The notes beneath the pieces were generated by a model that had not been told where the DNA came from, did no database searches, and worked only from the letters and a program-made list of their open reading frames with translations. Position numbers and translations under genes: made by a program. This document shows, one piece after another, positions 53,458-61,932 of a stretch of 64,000 nt of DNA. The DNA lies in NCBI GenBank assembly GCA_039820545.1, contig JBCBPW010000022.1, forward strand, positions 1-64,000. Direction: 5' to 3'. Numbering within the stretch: the first letter of the stretch is position 1; each line of letters starts with the position of its first letter. This DNA is from JALEFZ01 sp039820545. Its GTDB lineage: Bacteria; Bacteroidota; Bacteroidia; J057.

Positions 53458-55071
53458 TTACTCTTCTAGATAGTACAGCGAGAGATATTCACGAATCTTG
53501 TAGGCAGGAATCGCAAAGGCGATACCTTCCACGCCGAGTCCCATCAACTTTGAGTTGACAACACCGATCAGTTGACCCATTCCAGTAGTCAAAGGTCCCC
53601 CACTATTTCCAGGGTTGATACTCGCATCGGTTTGCAACATCTCACTCTCCTCAATCTTACGCAGGCTTGAGATGATACCTTTAGTTAAGGTCTGGTTAAA
53701 ATCATCTGAGGTAGGTGTCCCGATGGCAAAAATGATGTCACCAGGCTCATAATCTTTTTCGCTCGGGAGATGGAAGGCATAGGGTACTGCGGCATCTACC
53801 TTAAGTAGTGCTAGGTCATGTATTTCATCTTGACGAATTATAGCCGCCGTATAATTATTTCCTTGATTATCTACAACTGTGACTTGCTCTTTGCCTGCGA
53901 TCACATGAAAATTGGTGATCACAAATCCATCCTGAGAAACGAAGAAACCACTTCCGTGTCCATCGCCAACCTTGATTGTGACAGAAGCTTTGAGAGCAGA
54001 TTCTATATCAGAGGTCAAAGTAATAGGCTTATTCAATCCCAAAAGCGGATAATCAGCAATCGTAGCAGCCTCAAGCTGTAGCAATTCTTTGAATGCTTCT
54101 TTCTTGAGGAGCTTCAAAAGGGAATATTCAATCGCATCTGAAATACTTTTATCCACAGCCGATTCAATCCCAAAACGAGTTATGCTAAACTCACCTGAAC
54201 GTGCCTCGTTTGTCTCGCTAAATTTGACATTTCCATAGACATCCAGCAGTTCCCATTCGACACTCACCTCCGATGCTACAGCCAAGGCCGAACGTCTGGT
54301 TCTCCCTAGTCCAACGAGTTTAAGATTAGAGATCTTAGCGTTTAGGTAACGTGTATTGTACTGCGCCTTTAACACACTTTGGCTTGTATCCGAAAAACTG
54401 GCATTGTCCAAGAAAGTGCTAACTGCTCCTGCAAAAATTGTATTATCGACAGCTATGACTTCGCTATTGCTCCTTCTACCGCCTACCCGTACTTGTCCTT
54501 TTCTGTACTCATCAAAAGTCGATGAAATGAGGCTCAAGGAGTCTTCTCGCAGTTCTAAAGACACCGTCTGCGCATACAGATACTTCTGGTTCTTGTTTCT
54601 TTCTACTAGCAGCACATGAGGGGCCGCTACTTCCACTTGGTTCTCGTAGTCGTATGCTTTGGATCCTCCGTCTAACAAAGTAGATGCTAATACGAGGGCA
54701 AGACTGATAGAAGAAACATTATATGCTTGATTTCGAAAGTCTCCTTCTCCTGCTACCACTCCTGCGGCAGTGGCTACACCTGTGAAAATCAAAGGCGAGA
54801 ATCGCATCGAGGATCGTTTGGTCTGTGTGAATACCTCATACCTTGTCTTGTAACCCGCACGCTCGACTCTTAGCTGATGTGCCCTAAAATCACGAGCGAC
54901 AGACACTTCCTGCCCAGCCTTTACCTCATCACCATCCACGAATACCTTCACATCAGCTGCCCCTTCTTTCAGACTTTTGACAGAGAGATCCTGGTAACTC
55001 TTATTGAATAAACTTGCGCATGCAGAAGTAGAAAGAGAAAGGACAAGAAGAAGCTTAATATAGATTTTCAT
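53458..55071 (-). CDS. HtrA-type serine protease lipoprotein, paralogue 1
   Basis: 537 residues. A lipobox (STSAC, Cys18) is followed by CASLFNKSYQDLS and a PEGA-like strand region (VFVDGDEVKAGQEVS). A membrane-like stretch lies at about 92-135. The shared central module is at about 240-300 (NTRYLNAKISNLK, VEWELLDVYGNVKF). The trypsin domain holds the triad His389 (TNFHVIAG), Asp419 (IHDLALLKV) and Ser490 (PGNSGGPL). There is no PDZ domain; the chain ends soon after the protease. Family knowledge: DegP/HtrA-like proteases handle misfolded envelope proteins. Here the large N-terminal module may sense or dock. Confidence 0.88.
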   Translation of the reverse strand: MKIYIKLLLVLSLSTSACASLFNKSYQDLSVKSLKEGAADVKVFVDGDEVKAGQEVSVARDFRAHQLRVERAGYKTRYEVFTQTKRSSMRFSPLIFTGVATAAGVVAGEGDFRNQAYNVSSISLALVLASTLLDGGSKAYDYENQVEVAAPHVLLVERNKNQKYLYAQTVSLELREDSLSLISSTFDEYRKGQVRVGGRRSNSEVIAVDNTIFAGAVSTFLDNASFSDTSQSVLKAQYNTRYLNAKISNLKLVGLGRTRRSALAVASEVSVEWELLDVYGNVKFSETNEARSGEFSITRFGIESAVDKSISDAIEYSLLKLLKKEAFKELLQLEAATIADYPLLGLNKPITLTSDIESALKASVTIKVGDGHGSGFFVSQDGFVITNFHVIAGKEQVTVVDNQGNNYTAAIIRQDEIHDLALLKVDAAVPYAFHLPSEKDYEPGDIIFAIGTPTSDDFNQTLTKGIISSLRKIEESEMLQTDASINPGNSGGPLTTGMGQLIGVVNSKLMGLGVEGIAFAIPAYKIREYLSLYYLEE

Positions 55072-55191
55072 TATTGTGATGTGTTACGATGGAATGCTGC
55101 AAAGCTTTGGCACATGTAAATCTATCAAATACGTGTAGGCTGAACAATTTTCATGTCAAATTCCTGCTGTTTTTTCTGTTGAATATGTAAG

Positions 55192-55237
55192 AAAAAAGTA
55201 AGACCCACTTCATTTCCTATACAAAATGGAGCGGGTC
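55192..55237 (-). terminator. Terminator of HtrA paralogue 2
   Basis: A stem of about 14 bp with one mismatch and one G-U (GACCCACTTCATTT against AAATGGAGCGGGTC), followed on the minus strand by TTACTTTTTTC. It shows that paralogue 2 is transcribed apart from paralogue 1. Confidence 0.75.
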
Positions 55238-55257
55238 ATTTTACCTTGTGCCTAATG

Positions 55258-56496
55258 TCACTCTAACTCGATCTTCAAAAACTCCATCAGCTTATAGGCG
55301 GGTGTCCCAAAGGCAATGCCTTCTATCCCCAATCCTACCAGTTTTGAGTTGACGATGCCCACAAGCTTTCCATCGGCAGAGATGATAGGTCCTCCACTGT
55401 TGCCAGAGTTGATACTCGCATCGATTTGGAGGAGCTTGTTTTCGCCTACTTTGCGCTCGCCAGAGACGATTCCGCGCGAAAGTGTCTGGCCAAGCTCGAT
55501 CGACTTAGGCGTACCGATGGCAAAGATGCTGTTGCCCAAGCTGTAGTTTTTTTCTGAGGGAAGTGAAAAGGCAAATGCTGGTTCCGCTTCGACTTTGAGT
55601 AGAGCTAAGTCATTCTCTGGATCACTTCTCACGAAGGTAGCTTTGTAGGTTTCTCCTTCCCCCGTCAGGATCTCCAAATTCTCCTTTTGATTGACAACAA
55701 CATGATAGTTTGTCAATATATATCCATCCTGACTTACAAAAAAGCCACTACCGTGCCCATCTCCAACCTTGACTGTCACAGTCGCTTGCTGCGCCTCAGC
55801 AGGAGAACTCGGACTACTGCCTGGAGCAGCGAGGGTGAGTTGGGAAAGGCTATCTGTGCTTGGTTCTTGTTTTTTAAGCGCTTCTATGGTGCCTTCATCT
55901 CTCATCATCTTGACCATGGACGCTTTCAAGCCCTCAGCCAACGTCTCTGTCATGATCTCATCTTTCTCATAATCCTCTGTTCTCAGTTCCTTTGTCTCCC
56001 CCTTGTACTGATGCGCATACAGCAATTCTCCATAAATCGTTTTGATTTTCCATTCTACTTCAAAATCAGCTACAAAAAATAAAGGTGTACTATAGGGACT
56101 TGGACTCTTGGCCACCATATAGACCTTGATATTTTTGATCTCTGAATCCAGGTAGCAGGTATTCCCATTTTGTCTCAGGATCTTGCGCGTAGAGTCTGTA
56201 TATCCCGCCTTTCGCAACAGCCTACGTACACTCCCTCCAAAATCATAATTTACCAAGTCCATGGCTCCTTCATCAGGGGAGATGTCGCGAGAGTTCTTCG
56301 TCTGATTTCGCTCGTAGTTTTTCTTGCTAATGAAAAGAATCTTCATCTTGGAAGCCTCAAGCTCCTCCTGTTCAGGCTTGTAGATCAAATATCTTTGGTC
56401 CTCTTGCTTAGTCGGTATACCCAAACCTTGAGCTAAGAAGATGGAGGGAGCGAAGATGGAAAGGGTGAGAAAGAAAAATGGAAGCAATTTTATCAT
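55258..56496 (-). CDS. HtrA-type serine protease, paralogue 2 (short)
   Basis: The start is placed at 56496 (MIKLLPFFFLTLSIFAPSIF is a signal peptide; no lipobox Cys). 412 residues. It lacks the PEGA-like N-terminal segment of the other two but keeps the central module (CYLDSEIKNIKVY, FEVEWKIKTIYGELLYAH). The triad is His265 (LTNYHVVV), Asp296 (ENDLALLKV) and Ser367 (SGNSGGPI), and GIEGIAFGTP follows. No PDZ. It is more soluble-looking than its neighbours, so it may be a free periplasmic form. It has its own terminator. Confidence 0.87.
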   Translation of the reverse strand: MIKLLPFFFLTLSIFAPSIFLAQGLGIPTKQEDQRYLIYKPEQEELEASKMKILFISKKNYERNQTKNSRDISPDEGAMDLVNYDFGGSVRRLLRKAGYTDSTRKILRQNGNTCYLDSEIKNIKVYMVAKSPSPYSTPLFFVADFEVEWKIKTIYGELLYAHQYKGETKELRTEDYEKDEIMTETLAEGLKASMVKMMRDEGTIEALKKQEPSTDSLSQLTLAAPGSSPSSPAEAQQATVTVKVGDGHGSGFFVSQDGYILTNYHVVVNQKENLEILTGEGETYKATFVRSDPENDLALLKVEAEPAFAFSLPSEKNYSLGNSIFAIGTPKSIELGQTLSRGIVSGERKVGENKLLQIDASINSGNSGGPIISADGKLVGIVNSKLVGLGIEGIAFGTPAYKLMEFLKIELE

Positions 56497-56658
56497 GAGT
56501 ACGCAATTTGGAGGCGTTGTTTGATACATGTGTTTCATCGTTGATTAATGACCTATAAAATCCTAGGAAAAACAATCGATTAGGAATCATTTTTGATCCT
56601 TCAGTCCTAGGTAAATACGTATCTGTAGCTCTTTAGTTAGTGTATGTAAATGCTCGGC

Positions 56659-58269
56659 TTACTCCACAAGGAGATTGAGGTACTCCTTGAGTCGGTAAGC
56701 AGGTGATCCAAAGGCGATTCCTTCTACTCCCAGTCCCACTAGCTTAGAGTTGATGATTCCCACCAGTTCTCCTTTCTCGTTGACGATAGGTCCTCCACTA
56801 TTGCCAAAATTGATACTCGCATCTGTCTGAATCAGCTCATTCTCTCCTACTTTACGCTCTCCTGAGATGATCCCACGTGAGAGGGTTTGCCCTAGCTCAA
56901 TAGATGTGGGTGTCCCGATCGTGAAGATGTTGTTGCCCACCTCAAAGTTCTTGTCTTTGGGAAGTCCAAACGCTACTTTGGGTTCTGCATCTACCTTGAT
57001 GAGCGCGAGGTCGTTTGCCTCGTCCTTTCGTATCAAAACTCCTTCAAAGGATTCCCCATCCAAGGTCAGGATTGTCAAGGTATCCTCCGTGGTAGCGACC
57101 ACATGATAGTTGGTCAGGACAAACCCATCGTCAGTCACAAAAAATCCAGAGCCGTGTCCGTCATCCACTTTGATGGTCACAGTCGCAGCTTGGGCATCTT
57201 CCAGAGATGTAGGGATGTTCACCGTAGGGTTTAAGGTAATGGGATCTAGATTTTCCTGCTCCTCTTGCCCTTTTTTCAAAATATCCTTGATCTCTTCTTC
57301 CTGAAACAAATCGAGAAGCGAGCTTTCAATGGCATCCTTTATCGAATACTTCACCGCATCAAACTCCTCTGGGACAGTCCCACTAAACTCACCTGAGACT
57401 CCTGTCAGTGCCTTTTCATATATCGTCTTCCCATAAATATTGGTCACCTCCCAGTTGACATTTACCTTGGAGATGTAATAGCCTGCTCCATACAATCCAG
57501 GAATCGTGAGTTTATAATTTCTAATGCTCAGAATCTGGGCATTGAGATAATTGGTATTGGATTTTTGCTTGAGGATATTTTGTGTGGTATCCATGAAGTC
57601 TGTCTCGTACAGAAATCCATTGATGGCATCTGTAAAAATGGTGTTTTCGATGGTGATGTCTTCATCATTGACCATGACAGAGTTGAGACGATCTGCATAA
57701 CCTATGTACTGCTTTTCTGTACTTACAAAGATCTCGAAGGAGTCTTGCTTGAGGTCAAATTGAATCTCTTGCGAAAACAGATACTTCTCATCTTCCCCTC
57801 TATAGGTGAGCATTCTCTCAGGCGCTTCTACATAGTTGGTGCGTTCATAATTACGTGATTTGGTCCCTGCATCCAAGAGAGCGAGTGGTGTAATTAAGAC
57901 AAAAGAACCCGCTGCGGCTGCCACTCCCGTATCCGAATCGTCGGCTATCGTTCCTATAATCCCGACGATTGGGATAAAAGCAAGAGGTAAAAATCTAAGG
58001 CCTGAAATTTTTCGCTGGGCGATAACAGAAAATTCAGGTTTGTACCCTTCCCGCTCTGCTCTGATCTGACGGATCTTGGCATCACGCTCCACCCTGGCAG
58101 TCACGTTTTTTCCGCTTTCTTCGATCTTTTCTCCATCTACATACAGCTCTGTATCTGCACTTCCCTTCGTTATCTCCACCGCTTGAAATCTCGCGTTAAA
58201 AATACTTGCACAACTCGTACTGAATATCAGGAGGACAGCAAGCGACAAATGAATCAATGATCTCATCAT
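56659..58269 (-). CDS. HtrA-type serine protease lipoprotein, paralogue 3
   Basis: 536 residues. A lipobox ends in Cys20 (IFSTSC), followed by ASIFNARFQ and the PEGA-like ELYVDGEKIEESGKN. A hydrophobic stretch lies at about 95-135. The central module is NTNYLNAQILSIR and VNWEVTNIYGKTIYEK. The triad is His389 (LTNYHVVA), Asp420 (ANDLALIKV) and Ser491 (FGNSGGPI). Colinear with paralogue 1 over the full length, closest to paralogue 2 in the protease domain (SIELGQTLSRGI). No PDZ domain. Confidence 0.88.
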   Translation of the reverse strand: MMRSLIHLSLAVLLIFSTSCASIFNARFQAVEITKGSADTELYVDGEKIEESGKNVTARVERDAKIRQIRAEREGYKPEFSVIAQRKISGLRFLPLAFIPIVGIIGTIADDSDTGVAAAAGSFVLITPLALLDAGTKSRNYERTNYVEAPERMLTYRGEDEKYLFSQEIQFDLKQDSFEIFVSTEKQYIGYADRLNSVMVNDEDITIENTIFTDAINGFLYETDFMDTTQNILKQKSNTNYLNAQILSIRNYKLTIPGLYGAGYYISKVNVNWEVTNIYGKTIYEKALTGVSGEFSGTVPEEFDAVKYSIKDAIESSLLDLFQEEEIKDILKKGQEEQENLDPITLNPTVNIPTSLEDAQAATVTIKVDDGHGSGFFVTDDGFVLTNYHVVATTEDTLTILTLDGESFEGVLIRKDEANDLALIKVDAEPKVAFGLPKDKNFEVGNNIFTIGTPTSIELGQTLSRGIISGERKVGENELIQTDASINFGNSGGPIVNEKGELVGIINSKLVGLGVEGIAFGSPAYRLKEYLNLLVE

Positions 58270-58413
58270 CTGGAGGGTTGTTTTCTTGTAGAAGTTAGAT
58301 AGATAGGATTACCAATATGTTTAACCAGTAGCTGATGTAGCTTGTTTAAACATATACAATCATACACAAAATATGGAAGGATGAAAAAAAGCGGTGGAGG
58401 TAGAATCTCACAT

Positions 58414-58452
58414 AAAAAAACGAGGATACCTTCATCAAAAGATACCCTACGC
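58414..58452 (-). terminator. Terminator of rtcB
   Basis: On the minus strand CG(TA)GGGTATC pairs with GGTATCCTCG, with a 2-nt bulge and G-U pairs, followed by seven T residues. Confidence 0.65.
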
Positions 58453-58475
58453 TTTTAGACTTCGCTTGTCATATG

Positions 58476-59861
58476 TTAGCGAGAACGCTTACCTTTTCGC
58501 CTTTTACGTCGCCAAGGGGCGTCCTTTTCCCAGTCTCCCGCCATGATACACCCGTAAGGCAGGATACGATCAACCACCTCTCCGAGCCCAAATTCCTTCA
58601 TCTGTGCCTGCACCGTCTGGGCATTTTTGTAGGCTGAAGGCAGTTCGGAAATATCAATGTTCTTAGAGAAGAAGCGCACATCCAGACCTGCTGTCTCTTC
58701 CGCAAAGATTTCCTCATCGGACTTTCCTGCTTTCTGGCGCTTATGCTCTGATCGGCTCACGTTTCGGCCAGCGCCATGTGGAGCGAAGCCCATGTTATTT
58801 TCGGTGGTCTCACCGCGGACGATCAGTACAGGTTCGCTCATGTTGAGCGGGATCAAGCGAAGCCCCGCTTCCGAGTCTGGGACAAATGCATCGTCCAACG
58901 GCGTCGCGCCCTTGGCGTGGAAGAAGACATCCTGTTCGTCCTTGAACACAAAGTTGTGCTCATTCCAGAATCGCTGGGTCACGTTTGCGCCGAGCGCTTG
59001 CTCCGTTGCTTGGTGAAGGACTTCATGATTCAGCTTCGTCCAAGCACGGATGATCTGCAAGGCTTCCCAATATGCCTTTCCTTCCTCTGTATCAAAAGGA
59101 ATCCACGCATTCTTATCCATCGTTTGAGGTGAATACAACTTTCGGAATGCCTCCGCTTGCTTCATCCCTTTTCGGTACAGATTTGCCCCAAATCCTCGAC
59201 TTCCGTGGTGTGTCACCATCACCGTCTCACCTGTCTGCTCGGAGCGGCCCACAAACAAGAAGTGATTGCCATCTCCCTGTGTTCCGAGATGCGTTTGTGC
59301 CAGTTTTAGGCTTCGTTCGCTGTTCAAAAACCAGTTATCTTGAATCTGCTTTTTCATTCCTGCTGGTAATTCAAACAGCACCTCGCGTCCTCCTCCCCCG
59401 AAATGTGTAATCCCGTGGGCTGCATCCAGGACTTTTTTAGGCTCTACATGTCCTAGCGACGTCATCATCACCGAACAACAGACGTCAGCAGAATGCATCG
59501 CTGGGTGGATGGCATTCTTGGCCGCGACTACTCCTCCCACAGGAATGGTTCCTACTTTCCCAGTCGGGCAAGCATCGGGCATCACGACACCACCCACTAC
59601 CGTAGGAGTAGTCATGAGCTTATCCATCGTAGCAAAGACCTTTTGGACATTGTCCTGCTCGGAAGCGTGCGCTGCACGTAGATTTTTGAAGTAAGGTAAG
59701 GGTTGTGTGTAGGGATCGATGATCAAAGGTTGCTGGGCATCCAAGTAGTGGCGCATCTCGTAGGACGACAGCTCATGGGTATTCACGTATGCCAAGGCTT
59801 CTTTGAACCATTTTCCAGGGCGATACCCCATTTCGACCAATGTTTTTCCTGTGATTTTCAT
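58476..59861 (-). CDS. rtcB: RNA ligase RtcB
   Basis: 461 residues, in the shorter range for the family. RtcB joins 2',3'-cyclic phosphate or 3'-phosphate ends to 5'-OH ends using GTP and Mn2+. Visible motifs: HSADVCCSVMM (the metal-binding Cys), QGDGNHFLFVG, HHGSRGFG, and HGAGRNVSR with the His that becomes guanylated. The Lys/Arg-rich tail (RRKRRKGKRSR) may bind RNA. A WYL-domain regulator is transcribed divergently, 170 bp away; in other bacteria RtcB genes are also tied to dedicated regulators such as RtcR. Confidence 0.95.
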   Translation of the reverse strand: MKITGKTLVEMGYRPGKWFKEALAYVNTHELSSYEMRHYLDAQQPLIIDPYTQPLPYFKNLRAAHASEQDNVQKVFATMDKLMTTPTVVGGVVMPDACPTGKVGTIPVGGVVAAKNAIHPAMHSADVCCSVMMTSLGHVEPKKVLDAAHGITHFGGGGREVLFELPAGMKKQIQDNWFLNSERSLKLAQTHLGTQGDGNHFLFVGRSEQTGETVMVTHHGSRGFGANLYRKGMKQAEAFRKLYSPQTMDKNAWIPFDTEEGKAYWEALQIIRAWTKLNHEVLHQATEQALGANVTQRFWNEHNFVFKDEQDVFFHAKGATPLDDAFVPDSEAGLRLIPLNMSEPVLIVRGETTENNMGFAPHGAGRNVSRSEHKRQKAGKSDEEIFAEETAGLDVRFFSKNIDISELPSAYKNAQTVQAQMKEFGLGEVVDRILPYGCIMAGDWEKDAPWRRKRRKGKRSR

Positions 59862-59922
59862 TGTCTCATTGTTTCTGATTCAAAGGAAGAAAAGAAGTGC
59901 GCAGTCTTTTTGCGTGCTTGTG

Positions 59923-59941
59923 GAAAAATGTTAAATTTTTC
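59923..59941. promoter_or_regulatory. Inverted repeat in the rtcB/WYL promoter region
   Basis: GAAAAAT-GTTAA-ATTTTTC, perfect 7-bp arms, lies in the 170-bp divergent gap. It may be the operator of the WYL regulator (inference). Confidence 0.4.
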
Positions 59942-60031
59942 TGACAGAAAGGCCATGGGAGGCGAAAAGCGAGACAAAAACTTGATACAGAGGTCTCAAT
60001 ATCTTGCCTCTCACATCTCAAAATCTCAGAT

Positions 60032-61033
60032 ATGCCCACCAATCGCAACGCCCTCATTCGCTACAAGACCATTGATAAATGTCTACAAAACCGCTACCGA
60101 AAGTGGACGCTTAAGGATTTGATTGAGGCTTGCTCGGAGGCACTTTATGAATATGAAGGAATAGATAAGGGGGTGAGTCGCCGAACGGTGCAGGCAGACA
60201 TCCAGATGATGCGCAGTGACAAGCTAGGATATAACGCACCTATTATTGTTCTCGAGAAAAAATACTACACGTATGAAGACCCCCACTTCAGCATCACGAA
60301 TATTCCCCTTTCGGAGCAGGATTTGAGTAAACTGCATGAGACCATAGAGTTTATGCGGCAGTTTCGGGGATTTTCTCACTTTAGGGAGCTGGACGGAATG
60401 GTTCAGAAACTGGAAGATCGTATCTATGCACAGAAAAATCAATCTCACCCTGTCATTGACTTTGAAAAGAATGACAACCTCAAAGGAATCGAATATCTGG
60501 ATACCTTATATCAAGCCATTATCCATTCGAAGACCTTAAAAATCACCTACCAGTCATTCCGCGCACGACAGGAAGCATCGATCACTCTTTTCCCTTATTG
60601 GCTGAAGGAGTTTCGCAATCGGTGGTTTGTTGTGGGGATGAAGGAAGGTCAAAAAGACCTGACCAATCTAGCACTAGATCGTATCATGGCCATCGAGCAG
60701 TGTGACCTACCCTACAAAGAAAATGTACACTTTGATTTACGGACATATTACCAACATGTCATTGGCGCTTCCGTAAGCGAAAATCTGGCACCTATTCAAG
60801 TCTTACTCCTTGTCAGCAGAAGACATGCCCCCTACCTGTTGACCAAACCACTGCATCACTCTCAAGAGGAAGTCCGTAGAGATGCATTTGGGATCACCAT
60901 TCAATTGGTGGTGCAGCACAATTTCGAGCTGGAAAAAGAAATCCTCTCTCATGGCGAAAATGTGCAAGTACTAGCTCCCGAGTCACTCAAAAGACGGATC
61001 AAAGAACGCTTGAAAACCAACCTGGAGAAGTAA
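60032..61033 (+). CDS. WYL-domain transcriptional regulator
   Basis: 333 residues. The N-terminal winged-HTH part is at about 1-75 (KWTLKDLIEACSEALYEYEG, VSRRTVQADIQMM). The WYL domain at about 165-240 includes ITYQSFRARQEASITLFPYW and RWFVVGMKEGQ; the family triad is partly changed (W-F-V instead of W-Y-L). A WCX-like C-terminus (APYLLTKPLHHSQEE) follows. WYL regulators bind nucleic-acid or nucleotide ligands in several systems. It is divergent from rtcB and 39 bp before the phytanoyl dioxygenase gene, so it may regulate RNA repair. Confidence 0.88.
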   Translation: MPTNRNALIRYKTIDKCLQNRYRKWTLKDLIEACSEALYEYEGIDKGVSRRTVQADIQMMRSDKLGYNAPIIVLEKKYYTYEDPHFSITNIPLSEQDLSKLHETIEFMRQFRGFSHFRELDGMVQKLEDRIYAQKNQSHPVIDFEKNDNLKGIEYLDTLYQAIIHSKTLKITYQSFRARQEASITLFPYWLKEFRNRWFVVGMKEGQKDLTNLALDRIMAIEQCDLPYKENVHFDLRTYYQHVIGASVSENLAPIQVLLLVSRRHAPYLLTKPLHHSQEEVRRDAFGITIQLVVQHNFELEKEILSHGENVQVLAPESLKRRIKERLKTNLEK

Positions 61034-61072
61034 GAAGGTGATCTGAATATCAAAGGCCTTCAAGTCAAAGTT

Positions 61073-61744
61073 ATGCAGCTCGAACATAAAGGCACTACCT
61101 TGCTCAACCATGTCTATACAGGGCGAGAAGCGAATCATATCAAGAGAGTGCTCGATCGAAAGTTGAATGAGCATGGACAGAATACGTACTATAAACGTGC
61201 ATTGCTCCGTGAGATTCCCGACCTGCGAAACTTAATTTTCAATCGCAACCTTGAGAGAATCCTTCATGCTGTAGACCCAGAAGCAAGATTGACGAAGGCA
61301 ACTTTTATCAGCAAGGAGCCTCAATCCAATTGGTACGTGACATGGCATCAAGACATGGCCATCAATGTGAAAGCCCGAAAAGAGGTTCCAGGATACAGTG
61401 GTTGGACGCAAAAGGATGGGATTACCAGTGTGTTACCTCCTGAAGAAGTATCGAAGAAAACTTTTGCAGTCAGGATACACTTGGATCACACAGACGAACA
61501 GAATGGTGCCCTTAAAGTCTTGCCTGGCTCCCACAAGCAACGTTTGACAGATGAACAAATTTCGCTCATTACAGAAAATTCTATTTCGAATACATGTGAA
61601 GTAGGAGCAGGAGGAATTCATCTGATGAAGCCTCTCATTTTGCATGCATCTTCTAAGTTGAAAAGCCAACGAAAGCGGAGGGTGATTCACTTGGAGTTTT
61701 GTTCGGCGGAGCTAGAAGGGGGATTGGAGTGGAGCGAGGGTTAG
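61073..61744 (+). CDS. Phytanoyl-CoA dioxygenase (PhyH) family protein
   Basis: 223 residues. The Fe(II)-binding triad is His92 and Asp94 in TWHQDMA plus His191 in LILHASSK. The Arg pair in RRVIHLEF (about 202-203) should hold 2-oxoglutarate. PGSHKQRLTDEQ is also typical. Substrate unknown; family members hydroxylate lipids, halogenate-type natural products or small metabolites. It begins 39 bp after the WYL regulator gene, so the two may be co-transcribed. Confidence 0.87.
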   Translation: MQLEHKGTTLLNHVYTGREANHIKRVLDRKLNEHGQNTYYKRALLREIPDLRNLIFNRNLERILHAVDPEARLTKATFISKEPQSNWYVTWHQDMAINVKARKEVPGYSGWTQKDGITSVLPPEEVSKKTFAVRIHLDHTDEQNGALKVLPGSHKQRLTDEQISLITENSISNTCEVGAGGIHLMKPLILHASSKLKSQRKRRVIHLEFCSAELEGGLEWSEG

Positions 61745-61871
61745 AACGGTGTATGAGATATGTCATCTCACTGAGAAAAGAAGCTTCGGGTAGTTCTCCC
61801 CACTCATAGACGAACATATTTTGAGAATATGGTGGAGGAATAGAAACACATTTTGGGGGCTACAATTCATA

Positions 61872-61907
61872 TAAAAAGTGAAAGGCTGCCCACATAGACA
61901 ACCTTTC
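61872..61907 (-). terminator. Terminator of the edge T9SS gene
   Basis: On the minus strand an 11-bp stem with two G-U pairs (GAAAGGTTGTC with GGCAGCCTTTC) is followed by ACTTTTTAT. Confidence 0.7.
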
Positions 61908-61932
61908 TTCCACAAAGGAAAACCTCTGAAAT

